64,000 nt of DNA from Gossypium raimondii (lineage: Eukaryota > Streptophyta > Magnoliopsida > Malvales > Malvaceae). Shown here one piece after another: positions 33,001 through 45,300 of this stretch. The stretch is taken from contig NC_068572.1 in NCBI RefSeq assembly GCF_025698545.1, positions 1,240,001 to 1,304,000 on the forward strand, in the 5' to 3' direction. Every line of letters begins with the position of its first letter. Position 1 is the first letter of the stretch. A model generated the notes under the pieces. That model worked only from the letters and a program-made list of their open reading frames with translations. It did not search any database and was not told the DNA's origin. Both the position numbers and the translations under genes were made by a program.

Positions 33001-35578
33001 AATGCGCATGGACACTTGCATACCGAACAGTTCCTCTGGTGAAGATGAAAATTACAGAACACAACAATATCAGCAAAAGAGTTCATCATAAACAAGTCTC
33101 CAATTAGACAGACATTATACACACCTAAACATATCAGGTCGTTGATCATAATCAACATGCAGTCCACTGCTGCCATCTTTCCATTTTGTTGCTGAAACAT
33201 CATGGTTTAGATCAAACATAAGAAAAGAAACTCAAATCCAAGCATAAAAAGGAACTGTGGGGCTAAAATAGAATTTACTTGCCTAATCCAAGGTCAACAA
33301 GAAACAACTTCTTCTCTTGTGGCGTGGATGGTTGACCAAGTAAAAAGTTCTCAGGTTTAACATCCCCATGCACATAACTGTATCACATAAGATCAACATT
33401 GAAATCAAAAGTTAGTAGAAACAAAGACAAAGAGGTGAAATATAGATTTAACATTTTAAAAAGATACCAATATTATAGATTTATAGAGCTTTCATGAAAA
33501 CTAGCATTCAAACTAAACATAAAAAAAATCACAAACCCTTTGGAGTGCATCTTCTCTAGTATAGATAGGGACTCAACAGCTATACAAGCTACCATTTCTG
33601 CAGACATCCTGCATGTGAAATTAAGAACAAAAATTAATATCCATGACTAGTGGGCTTGTTCCATGTTAGAGTCCATCTACCCCAATGTTTATACAAAGGA
33701 TTACAACGCACAGATATTCCATAAGAAAGTTATACATTTGAGAAAAAAAGAATGCATGCACTTCTTTTGCCAAGCAAGGTCAAGAAGACAACCCCTGCAT
33801 TTCCCCTGGGAAACAAGCAGACCATCAATCCCACCCAACCCCACAAAAACACTCAATATAACCAGAAGCTTAGATGCTCAATTCCACCCTACCAAGAGAT
33901 CAACAATAAGAGGAGTGCATGCCCCTACTTCAATTGGGCCTTTGGGTTACTACTTTATATAGAACGACCAGTAATGAAAAGAGGGCCAGCAGTCAGCCAG
34001 CTAAGCTAACATCTAATTGAGCATATATAGATTATATGGGCTAGTGTTTTTTCAGTTGTGTATAAGTTCATGTTGTCCTTTAGGACTGGACGTTGGATTT
34101 TTCATAGTTTTTCTTAAAACAATCCAAAAAAATACCCTAAGGGAGTACTATTATTTCTTCGAGTTGTGTCTGATGGGTGAAACTAAAAGTCTGTCAAACA
34201 CAGGTGGCAGTGCTGGGTTTGGGTGTGCGTCCGAAACAGGCATGTTCATTTTTTCTGAGTTCAAGGTATTTTGACTGTCTGTGCACGATCATATCCCAAT
34301 ACCCATGTCCATTTAAGCGTTGGACGTGAATGTCAGACACCAGTACTTCATGAAAAAGGGGGTGGGGTGGAGAGACGGGAGTCTGAACAAGGTCACAAAG
34401 ACATGCCACTTACGTTTGCCCTGAAGAATTCCAAACATCCCATAAACTGGGCCCTAATATGTCCATAACCTGAAAATACAATAGCAGCAGTTAAGCCATG
34501 ATTTAAGATAGATGCACAAACAGAAAGACAAGCTGCAGCCCATACCATCACATAATAGTCTCCTTGCTTTCCTTTGTAGTGCACTTTTGGAACTCCATGA
34601 CTACCACCTAGAGCACTGTTTACCAAAAACCCAACACAATGTTATCACATGTAGTCATAAATTTAGAAATGTTCCAAAAAAAAAAAACTATAAAGGAAAT
34701 ACAGCCACCTACTTGTAAACTTGCCATTCGTAAGGAGGACCATAACTACAACCTTTGCTGTTTCTATGCTCAAATTTCAGAGCTACCTAAAAGAATGCAA
34801 AAACAATAACAGAACTAATGTTAATATCAAGAAATAAGATTATATGGAACTTTCTATGGCTTAAGATAGTTGAAGATGGTTTACCTCCATGGCTGCAGAA
34901 CCAGTTGCACGTTCATTTCCACCACTAACACGTCTTCCAACAAACACCTGGCCAAATCCACCTTTACCAAGCTTTCTTTCTATCCTGTACATAGGAGATC
35001 CCCCAACTTGAACCTAGCAAAGTTATAGCAAAACAAAAATCAAATCAACCAAACTAAACTGAAAATTAATGAACCCAGAAAACAAGTTACCAGAAAACAA
35101 AGAAAGAAAAGAGGAAAATTAATTAAATAGACAAACAATTACACAAGGAAAAATAATTAATTAGACTAAAAGGGAAAAGAGGACTATCATTAAAAATATA
35201 AATGCTTTCAACAATAAAACAAAAGCATACCCTCTCAGGGAAAGGTGCAGTACTTCCCTCCTCTTCCTGTTCGGCAGCCTTATTAGCACTCAACCCACCG
35301 CTATCGTCCCCCATCACAGCTTCTTTTTCTTTATTGTCTTTTACCAACTCCTTCAAAATATCGCTCTCTCTCTCAGAAATCACTACGACCTGAGGGTGTT
35401 CCTCCTCCTCCTTTAGTCTCTTGGCGGCCAATCTCGTCCTTGGCCTACCTACCTCAATAACCGCCGCCGCCGCACGTTTCCGAACTTGATTCCTTGTTTG
35501 TTTCCGGGTTTCTTGTGGCTGCTGAGGCTGCGCTAACTTGGCACGGCCTCTACAAACTCCTTTTCGCAACTCAGGCAT
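30088..35578 (-). CDS. MUT9-like / casein kinase 1-like HD16-type protein kinase, paralog B
   Basis: Exons (5' to 3'): 35578-35231, 35013-34885, 34786-34713, 34615-34546, 34469-34414, 33608-33537, 33377-33283, 33191-33125, 33035-32906, 32787-32569, 32435-32296, 32194-32020, 31931-31841, 31383-31226, 31145-30957, 30147-30088. Exons 2-16 have exactly the lengths of paralog A; only exon 1 differs (348 against 390 bases). The product is 690 residues. Kinase landmarks match A, shifted by 14: GKGGFGQ, Lys163, HGDVKPEN with Asp255, and DLG at 278. The start is fixed by an in-frame TGA upstream. Intron 7 has the GC donor AG|GCAAGT. Some introns carry repeat insertions that A lacks, for example about 31504-31665. 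Family role is as for paralog A: a nuclear Ser/Thr kinase. No inactivating change was seen. Confidence 0.95.
30470..30645. repeat. SINE-like fragments in the last intron of kinase B
   Basis: On the plus strand a box-A-like AATGGTTAAGCC and box-B-like GGGTTCAAACCC are followed by a C-rich and A-rich tail near 30550. At about 30595-30645, read on the minus strand, CCGTGGTGTAATGGTAAAGG resembles the 5' end of the SINE at 51443-51567. They appear to be two overlapping, degraded tRNA-derived SINEs in opposite directions; boundaries are uncertain. Confidence 0.45.
31504..31665. repeat. Dispersed CCGGTT/GGTTCAAC repeat in an intron of kinase B
   Basis: A GC-richer patch with CCGGTTAACCGGTCC and CCGGTTCCCGG lies in the intron between exons 13 and 14 and has no match in paralog A. 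Related CGGTT/GGTTCAA sequence appears at about 35990-36240 and 52855-52990. It probably marks an old insertion after the duplication; no target duplication was found. Confidence 0.4.
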
Positions 35579-35625
35579 TTCATAAACCCCATAAAATTGA
35601 AACGAAACCCCAATAATTCAATCAT
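35533..35625 (-). promoter_or_regulatory. Overlapping upstream ORF 2 of kinase B (30 codons)
   Basis: It starts in the ATGA overlap with uORF1, crosses the kinase ATG at 35578 in another frame and stops at 35533-35535. Length and position relative to the main start are identical to paralog A, despite many base changes. Confidence 0.55.
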
Positions 35626-35654
35626 TGTATGGTTTCTTCTACAACGGCGGCCAT
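35622..35654 (-). promoter_or_regulatory. Upstream ORF 1 of kinase B (10 codons)
   Basis: Encodes MAAVVEETIQ, differing from paralog A at six of 33 bases but only two of ten residues. It ends 43 bases before the kinase ATG, the same spacing as in A. Confidence 0.6.
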
Positions 35655-35792
35655 GGAAATTTCTCAATTTTTTTTTTTAAAAAGGAATGGGGAAAATTTT
35701 TACAATAAATTCAATTTATCAAAAATTGAAGGGGCTTTTAGTGTAATTAGAGAAAGGATTGGAACAAAGGGGGAGGATTTTAAGCGAATTTG

Positions 35793-35812
35793 AGGGTTAG
35801 GGTTAGGGTTTT
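35793..35812 (-). promoter_or_regulatory. Telo-box cluster upstream of kinase B
   Basis: Minus strand AAAACCCTAACCCTAACCCT holds the AAACCCTA telo box and two more CCCTAA units, 215-235 bases before the kinase ATG, matching paralog A in position. Next to it is an AAT trinucleotide run (about 35829-35853). Confidence 0.6.
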
Positions 35813-35962
35813 GGCAGAGGAAATTAAATAATAATAATAATAATAATAATAAAGGATATAGAAAATGGGGGATGAAAAAAGGCGCAAGTTTTTGACGAAA
35901 ATAGTTTGTGAGAGATGATGGAAATCGTGTATTGAGTTGAAGTGGGTCCCATAGATATGACG

Positions 35963-35974
35963 CCACGTCAGCAT
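35963..35974 (-). promoter_or_regulatory. bZIP-type ACGT motif upstream of kinase B
   Basis: Minus strand ATGCTGACGTGG, identical to 29177-29188. Similarity between the two kinase flanks ends just beyond it. Confidence 0.5.
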
Positions 35975-35975
35975 T

Positions 35976-38900
35976 TATGAAATGGATAGCTACCGGACCG
36001 GATCAAATCAGTTGATTGAATCGATTGAATTGAGAATTGGTCATGATATTAATTTAGAGAGAGATATTGAATCGGTTGATCAAAAATCAGTATGAATCAG
36101 TTGAACTGGATAAAAAAACTAGTTGAATAGGATTTTTAACATTTTTATATTTTTTAATGATTTATTTAATCGAATCGAACAGATCAATTGGACCGACAAA
36201 CTGATAGCTTGTCCAACTCAACCAGCAATCTGAGTCTGCAAATCTTGATGCTGATTGTGCAATTCGATTTTTTTTATTAGATTAATATATCATTTAATAC
36301 TTAACTTTACCTTCATATTCAATTTAATATAAAATGTTTTTGTTGTCTTAATTTAATACCCAAGTTTAACTTTAATATTCAATTTATTAACCAAACCAAA
36401 TAATACAATGTGACCTAATAAATATTTTATGCGTATGCGCCCAAGTAAAATAATATATATATATATATATATACATAATTCAGAATTTGAGGACTAAATT
36501 AAATATTAAAACCAAATTGAAGAACTTAATTGAGACAAATAAATAACTTAAGGATCAAATTGAAAAAAACTCAACTACCAAATTTAATATTTAAGTCAAA
36601 TTCAGATATCAATTTGGGATAAAAAAATCTTAAAAATTTAACTGAATATTAAAATTAAACTCAACAACCTTCTTTATTTCCCTCATTTGTTTTTTAATTA
36701 ATCTATTATTTGGTATTAATGTTGAATTTTCTAATACAAAATTCTAGAATATATAATCTAAAAATTTTACTTAAATTTTTAAATATATAATTAAAAGATT
36801 ATGAAATAAAAAAGTTTAAAAATAAAAATAGTTTAAATCTAAAAAACAAAAATTGATTGGTTTGACCAGCGCTAGTCGGCGAGTGGAATCTCATGCTGGT
36901 CGCATTTTTTTACCAAAAATCAAATCAGTCTATAATATTTTAATTAAAAATATATTTTTTTAATTACAAAATCTAAAATGAATTTTTTGAAAAAATAATA
37001 TAACAAGTGAATTTTTATATAATTTTAAGAATTATATTTATTTTTAAAATTTTTTTAAAAATATTAGCTACATTTTTTAATAATACATACTTTCAATTTT
37101 AAAATTTAAATCTACTTTTTGAATTTTTACGGCATTTAGATTTTTAAAATTTTTAAAATTAGTTTTAACCAATTCAAATGAGACAGGTGTCTCACTTCTA
37201 TTGGCTTATAATTAAACATTTAACAAATTAATAACATTTAATGTAAATACTTAATTAAGACAAAAAATAATTGAATTTATATTCACATTTTGTTTCTATA
37301 TTATTTGACTTGCTTCGATAGAAAAAAGAAGCATTCAATCGGTTCAACTTTTATATAGCAACAACTGAATAAATTGAAAAGTTTATACAAATCGAATTAA
37401 GTTGAGAATAATAACCGAAATAATCGAACCAAATAAGACTTGCTCGATTTGGTTTATTGATCTTCACTGTTTTTTTCTCCGATTTAGTCATAACCACACA
37501 AGTAGTCCAAGGATTTCATTTGAATCATATATCCCTTATCCATTTTTCAGTTATCAAACTAATAGACAATTTTTCCATGATAATAATTATGTAGCTTCGA
37601 GGGAAAAAAATGAGAAAAATAACTCTTGACACCTCTGTAGTAAAGGTGTTTATGAGTTGGATCGGGTTAGATACGGATCGGATCTAATCATGATATTAAC
37701 ATATTTTATGTTTATCCAAACTAGATCCGACCCGAAATATGAGCCTAAAATTTTGTCCAAATCTATCAATATTTACAAAGAGATTAACCCAAGCATATTT
37801 TAGGCCTGGCCATATTAATTTTAATTTTTTTAAAATATTTATATTATATTATTTTAATATTTAATAAGTTTATACATTTATTTATTGAAAATTTTTATAT
37901 AATCATCTTAACATTGTTTTAATGCTTACATTAGAATAGGGTTATATATATGATATAGGTTTATTGTTTTAATGTGTTCTAAATTGCATAATATATAAAA
38001 ATAATATAATATAAATTATTGTAAACTTAAAAATAGTTTGAATAGGGCCAAGCATGGGCCTTGAATGTTTAATATTGAACTTGACACATATTTTAAATGG
38101 GTCTATTTTTTTCTCAAGCTATTATCTCAGCTTAATATTTTTATCTAAACTTTTTTAAATTTTAAATGAATCTTCGAATTTAGATAAGTAACCCAACCAA
38201 TGAATAAGTTTACTCTGTAGTGTTGTATTGAATTTTTTTTCAAATCAATACGAAGATAAGGAAAAAACCAACAATGATGATATTGATTGGTGCGTCAAAC
38301 GTTGGCCAACGGGGCCGTCGGGCAGAAGAGACAGACGATAATGGTGCCGAAGGAACAACGGTGGTGGCATGGTGTACGCCAGAAAATGGTCGGCGCAGCT
38401 GTGTAAACTGTGGTATTTGTGTCGGGGAGGATCTGTCAGCACCCAACAGTGCAATGTTTCGGCTCTTGGGAGTTAGGAGTGAATTACGTTAAGGATTAGC
38501 CAATTTAGGCTTTTTACTTCTAGGTTTTTTTTTTTAATTACGTTATTTATGTACCATAAACTAAATTAATTATTAAATTGAGCTTGGATTTGATTTTACA
38601 GATTTACATCTGCGATGAGTTTATATAGATTTTTTTTGATTGGGTATAAAACTATTTTTAATTTTAAAAAATCAAATTCGATTTATCCAATTATTTTGGC
38701 TTAGATCCCAAAAATCAAAACCAAATCAAATTAATCGAGATAACGAATTAACCAACAATCAAATTGCACAAATATTTTCATTTTATTCGATTTGATCTTA
38801 TCACAAAATAAACAGATAAATTTACTAAAGAAAATTTATTACAAAATTGATGATATATCACTACAAAAATAAATCTCCATTTAAAAACTATAAATATGTT

Positions 38901-39306
38901 TAAAACTATTCCCATTTTGAAAGAAAAAAAGTCCTGTAAAATACACATTTTAAAATTATCAAATTTTCACCTTTTTACTGGGGATTAAATTCTAGTAATA
39001 ATAAATAACAATAAGATCCATTTGCTAAATTAAACTAAAAAATGGTCAATCATGCAGTTAAAATATGAAACCATATCATTATTTTATATTTTACCAAATA
39101 AAAACTTTTATGAAACCATATTTTATACTAAACAAAAAATAACGCCATACATGTTTTCTTTTTACATCCTAAGTAGTTAAATTGAAAAATAAACTAACTA
39201 AAAATTGAACACTTAAAATATTTTCAGTGTTGAATTTCTAAAGTTTATCTGAATAGGGAGGTGATTGAAAAACAAATATGGTGGAAATATATGGTAATCA
39301 AAAAGA
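35976..39306. other. Intergenic between kinase B and callose synthase
   Basis: This stretch holds a GGTTGATC/CGGTT-type repeat at 35990-36240, an imperfect fold-back repeat at about 36270-36670 with a TA run at 36449-36472, the hAT-like element at 37641-38212, and a GC-richer island at 38240-38500. The island has overlapping open frames on both strands (about 70 codons each), none with a recognised domain. The last few hundred bases before 39307 probably include the callose synthase 3' UTR. Confidence 0.5.
37641..38212. mobile_element. hAT-like non-autonomous element, copy 3
   Basis: Flanked by perfect 8-base duplications CTCTGTAG (37633-37640 and 38213-38220). The left end reads TAAAGGTGTTTATGAG, a relative of the TAGAGGTGATCATGG terminus of copy 2; the right end is more decayed. 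The interior (GATCCGACCCGAAATATGAG, AAATTTTGTCC) is the family sequence in opposite orientation to copy 1. It is 572 bp with no coding frame. Confidence 0.8.
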
Positions 39307-42300
39307 TCAAAGGGCAGTGTTGGGATTGTTACCAGCGAGGATAAGTGAAATTTCCAAACCTCTGCTGAAAGCTTGGTTGAACATCAACCTTGTCTGGAAT
39401 GTCGAGACGAACGGGAACCATGAGAAAAATGCTATCGGAACGAATATAACCATTCCCATTCCAGCATCGTATAATCGTGCCATCGATCGCACTGATTTCC
39501 ACAACCCTGTCTTTTTCACAAATGGTTTCCAAGCTGTAGCAATCTGCAATACATATATACATATATTGGAAAGCATGCCAAATAATGACCAAACATAATC
39601 GGAACCTCTGCGTGTGGTTGGGTGTTTAAAGGAATGCGCTAGGAAAAAGGCGAAGAGGAACTTACAGACAGGATTCCCCATCCGGTGGGCACGAATGCTA
39701 AGATGGAAGCAAATATGTCAGGGATAGACAAGTCTGTTAACGCAACTGCAACGGCTAAACCAGCTATGGCGATCATGAAGGAGACTCCTTGGATGAAACG
39801 CAGTAGCAGCTGGAAATTAACTGACATCTTCTGGCTGAAGGTGAATACCTGTTTAAATCAAATGACATTCATCAGTTCCATAGTATCAATCATGATTATA
39901 AAATATTTATTTTGTAAAAAAAAAAAAATCATCTGTTACAAACCTTGAAGAGGATTATAAGAACGGCAAGTACAACCCAGGAAAAGCCATAAACCTACAG
40001 AGATACAGGCAATTCAAATTTTATGCAACCAATCCCAAAGCACAAGCATTTAGAACAATTACATTAAACAAAGCATTTAATTCATGATAAGTCCCATCGG
40101 AAACTATAAATAAGATCGATCATTACTTCATTGCCAAGAGGGAAAGTGCTATCGGTGAATCAGGTGATAACACATCATCAAAAAATTTCTACAACTAAGC
40201 TTTATTTCTAATGATGAGGCATCATTTGATTTGTTATTATCGCATAGAATTATATATCGTATAGAATTATACAAAGTCAATGCATCAAATATTAACCCTT
40301 TTTTTCACCTCAACTATTTCTCTAATCAATCACATTCTGAATATACCAACTTTAAGGGCACAATTTGTGCTTTCCAATTTAGAAGACACAAATAGGTTAA
40401 ACTTCTCTGAGATTGATCTATTTCAGAGAAATGGCAAAGAAAAGGGATCGGTCAAGAAAATCACTAAGTGGCAAATAAACATTATTTAATAATCAAAACA
40501 AACTTTCAGCTAAACATACAGTGAAGACAGTATCGAATAATGAGTATAGTTGTTACCGTCAACGACGTATCTGTTCCCTGCACATTTAGCTTGTAGACAA
40601 CGCCATACTGGAATAGGAAAAATCTGAGACTTAAAATAGTCTCCAATATTCTTCCTCTCATGGTGCGAATGTGTGCCTGTAGATGCAACCAAAATAAGCT
40701 GTTACTCAAAAGTTGACTTCTGCTAGTATATGCTAGTTGATTTTTTTCAACAGTAAATGTTAATTATGTCAAATTTAGCCTTATTTGATTCTTTTTAACA
40801 GTACAAGGACTAAATCCATTTAATAATAAAAGGGCTAATTTGATCTAATCCCTATAACAGATGGACCTGCCAAGTACTTCCACCAATTCCACGAGTATAC
40901 TGCATTTTGTTATGTATCAATTGAATATTTAATCATTCTTGAGGAAACTACAAAGGTTCACATTTATGAATAACTAACTCGTATTTGCCAATCTCGCCAT
41001 TGGTTTAGTGGCAAACTTGTGTGGGTCTCAAGTTGATTGGTATGAGGTCCAAGGTTCAATCCCTAAGTGTGTAAACCCTTTCCCCCTTCCCCCATTGTAA
41101 TGTAATTGTTCACTTGTATCAAAAAGAAATAACGTATTTGTCTATGCATTAGAAATAACACCGGTAACTTATAGAACAAACAAATCAACTAAAGAGTTAT
41201 TGTAGCTATAGGTATATTAAGAACAAAAAGAATACCAGTTCTTCATCCCACCAAGCTTCCCAGCTTTCCTCTCCCTTAACACCAATTCCGCCTCTGTAAA
41301 ATAGCCAATTTGTCCAATCTCTGAAGTCCTCCACAATCCTGAAAATGAAAATGGCAAAAGAGATGCATAATTAAGTAGGATCCCACATTTAAAAATAAAT
41401 AAATAAATAAAAGATTGCTTACTTTTGCCACTCAAATCCAGAAGGATTGAACAAATAGGGTGCGAAAAGCCATGAAAGAGCCATAAACCAACTGCTAATT
41501 GATAGAAGAATGTAGGACAATGCACTATCACTATACCCATATGCAAGGTATACCACCAACAGAAGCACAACTTCTAGCCTGAATGCACCACAAGAGCTTA
41601 ACTTAATATGGTTGGTTCAGTAAAAATAAACATATATAGACATATATGTAAAGAGAGAGAAATACCCTTTAACAAAATGACTGCGAGAATATAGTCTGTA
41701 GTTCTCAGAAAATTTAATATGGCGGACCACAAAACCTCTACCAGTAGCTTGATACTGTTAAGAAAAAAGTGTTAATACATATCACTCACCTAGATCCCAA
41801 TTTCTTTTAAATAAAGAAACAGGGAAATCAGGTACAACGAGACAAAGCATACCCTTGCACCACCATGCAGGATTGTCCGACCAAAATAATGAGTTCTTGT
41901 ACCCAGGGAGAATGTGAAGAAAACAGTACAAAGCTGTAACTGCATTGTAATAAAACTGACAATAGCCTGCAGAAGAAAGAAAAGTAAGAATTGGGGAACA
42001 AACTAACTGGATAATGTAAAATTTAACAATGAGGAAGTATTACACATATGTCAATAGAGATTGAAACAGATGATGATTATGATACTAGAAAATATTTTGT
42101 CAGGCTCTTGGAGGCTACTTTGGATCTAAAGCATTAAATATTTCAGATAAATGCCACTCATAGTAGAAACTAAAACAGTAATATTTTGTTAATGCAACGA
42201 TTTACATGGTGAGAACATGAGCTTTGTTTTAGTTATAAGAAAAGCGTGAAATAAACAAAACAGGCCTTGATCAGTATAATAAATCACCATCACGGCTTTC

Positions 42301-45300
42301 AACATAAGTACATAAATAAAGAAAAGCCAGAACACAACAACTGAATGACAAGCCCACCAATCACTCATGTTGAATTTTGTGCACAAATTCACATGAAACC
42401 AAGACAATCAAATTCAATGTGGAAAGATATCGAGATAGATGCAGGATAACCAATTACCCTTAGGAAACCTTGCTCCAAGATGAAGCCCAAAACCATTGGC
42501 ACAGCTGAAAAGATACCAATTTGAAACAGAAACTGAGTATTTAGAGCAGCTTCAAGAGCGGCGTTATCCATTATCTGAGCTCGCCGTTGCATTGTTTCAC
42601 CAACTCCAGAAAGTGCCTGGAACAAAAATTTGGGTCAATATCCAGCTAAGCAACCATACATGTGTACATGCACAAATGCAAATACTCATGTATGTGTGAA
42701 TAACCACACAATAATGAAGGACAACCCAAAAATAACAAATACAGTAAAGCCTAACACTACAGTGAACTTAAATAGAAAAAAACAACTTTCAGACTGAAAA
42801 AAGGACATGGGATAATGTTAGTAGAAAAGGAGAGACATTACTACTAGACAATTAGGTTCTACATTCAAGGAATCACCTAGTTTGCGTAAATTGTAGTTAA
42901 AACTTATAGATTTTAGTTGAACAGCAATGCCTATGGGTGTGATTGGGCTTTAAGTTTGTTAGCTCACAACACTTCATTTTTTATAACTGATGTTCTGTAT
43001 ATGCAAACAATTTTTTTTATAAAATGTGCGTTGTAGAAATCAAGTGAATTATCCCAACACATAGATTTGCCCCCCTCACCACAATATTTCTGTTTGTCAT
43101 CTTAAAATGTTATCTTCGAATGCAACCTTGATCAGACATGAGACCCTTGAATTATTTATTGGTCAAATGAGTATAAAGCTAGCATTTTATACCACTCCAA
43201 GCAAATTGCCATTTACTTTCAGCCTTCTCCTATTTCCTAAATAAAAAGTATTAAATTTATCAATCATGGAAAATTTTCATGTTGGTTCAAGAAGTTTGAT
43301 GCCAAACAGAAAAATAAATAAATAAAATATAAGATAGAAAACATGGAGACTGAAATGCAATAGACTTAAAATATCATAAACTCTTAACATCACAAACATA
43401 TGCTATAATTCCAATTGTACAATATGAAATTGATCAGAAAATACATGTAAAACTCTAACTTACCAAATAAGCCCTTCCATAAAGGAAAATATATACAGTC
43501 AGCACGGTTAACTGTAAAAAGAATAAATAAATTTGTTCAGCAATGGAAATAAATTTTTTGAATAATATAGATACATGCTGCTGCATAAAAGTATTAATTG
43601 CATTACATTTTCTAGCATGGAGGAAAACCCATCTATAACTGACATTTTGAAGAGAAGAAAAGCAAAGAAGAAAGAGTGTAGCATAAATTAAAGGGCATCA
43701 AAACTGCATGAAACTCTTTGCCCATAACAGGCACATATTTCTGATTAATAACATCACTTTTTTTTTTCACAATAAGCCCAATTTGTAAACAACAAACATG
43801 TATATAATCAATATATAGAACTAAAAGTATGATGAAGACAAACATTAATACTAGTACTACTACATGAACACTGAATCATAAAAATTTAGTAATATATATA
43901 AGTGTACTTATAATACACACACACACACGAGATATATGGCTCAATTCAGTTTCAGTCTACGCTTAACATCAGTAAACAAGTAATATCAGTTACATAACAG
44001 TTGCATACCATGGTACAAAAATAGAATCCCACAGTGGTGAAGTAGAATGACATCATTCTGAAGAAGTCAAAGAGCTGCCCAAGCCTGTATACATCTCGAC
44101 TAAGAACCTGTTCACCATTACCACCAGCAACCTTCCCTTCAAATAAAGCAATCTGATTGAGCCCAACATCTCGTCCTTTGCCAACCTATAAATTCAAGTT
44201 GTTAACTCATACCTCAATGGTGTGTAGACCTACACAAAGATATGCTATAGAACAAGTATTCTAAAACTCAAAACACCAAGAAAAAATCCAAATACTAAAA
44301 TACCCAGAAAATATCAGTAGATCCTAAATCTAAGAACTCCCAAGTAAAGTAACAGGCATAATTATAACTTGCGAAAGAAACTAACAAGATACAAAAGACA
44401 GAAATATAACCCTAAAGCCCTAATACTTGGAAAAGAAGTAATACTAATTAATATGAAATAACCTAAATATTCTACAATATATATCTTGAATGAAAATAGC
44501 AGTTACAGCTAAAGCCATATAAAAAAAAATCCATAATTTAATTCTCCAACTGGCATATCTAAATCCCCATAGAGACCAGGGTGAGGGGAAGCATTTACCT
44601 GAATATACTCATGATGAGTGATATTTCCTTGGCGTAAAGTTGAATTGAACCCTACAAATAAACATCCAAAGTTTATTAAGTACAAAAGAACCAGAAATAA
44701 TTCAAACTAACCTCAAAATAATTGACACAGAGAAATACAAGATACTACCGCAACTATCTGACCTCAAAGTCAAACATCTTCATGTCTGATCTTTATCTAA
44801 GATACTTAATTGACATTTTTTATGAAAATGTTTGATTTAAAGGCTTTAAAGATGTCTTATGATATTTAAGTTAATAAAAAAACTGACATAAAAAGGTCAG
44901 ATAGACGACTTGACCAGAAAAAGTTATAACTGGACTAAAATTTGAAACATAATAGAATAAGAAGCAATGGTCAGTTTCAAATAGCCTCAATCGATGCGAA
45001 AAAGCAGAAATGGAGAGAAGAGAGATTGTTAAGGATTCAGTCAACCCATACCACACAAAACTATTCATTTCCCCTTCACAATAAGGACTTCAACAAATAG
45101 TGTCAAATACGTCGTTGTCAATGGTGAGACTTAAATTTGATAGATTTCTAACCAGTTTACTATAATATCTCTTATCAGGTAAAACTTGTATACCGGCATA
45201 AATATCTTCGCTTATGTTTATAATACGAGAAGCCTTGCTGATACCACCCCTTGTTATATGGAATACCCTATCAAAAACATCTGGATGGCCATAATGCATC

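Noticed and set aside
39278..39598. 106-codon plus-strand frame
   Set aside because: It is antisense to the last exon of callose synthase, whose sense frame is clearly coding.
40988..41132. Functional tRNA gene
   Set aside because: Box A and box B are present but the sequence cannot form a full cloverleaf with paired acceptor stem; target duplications and tail show a SINE.
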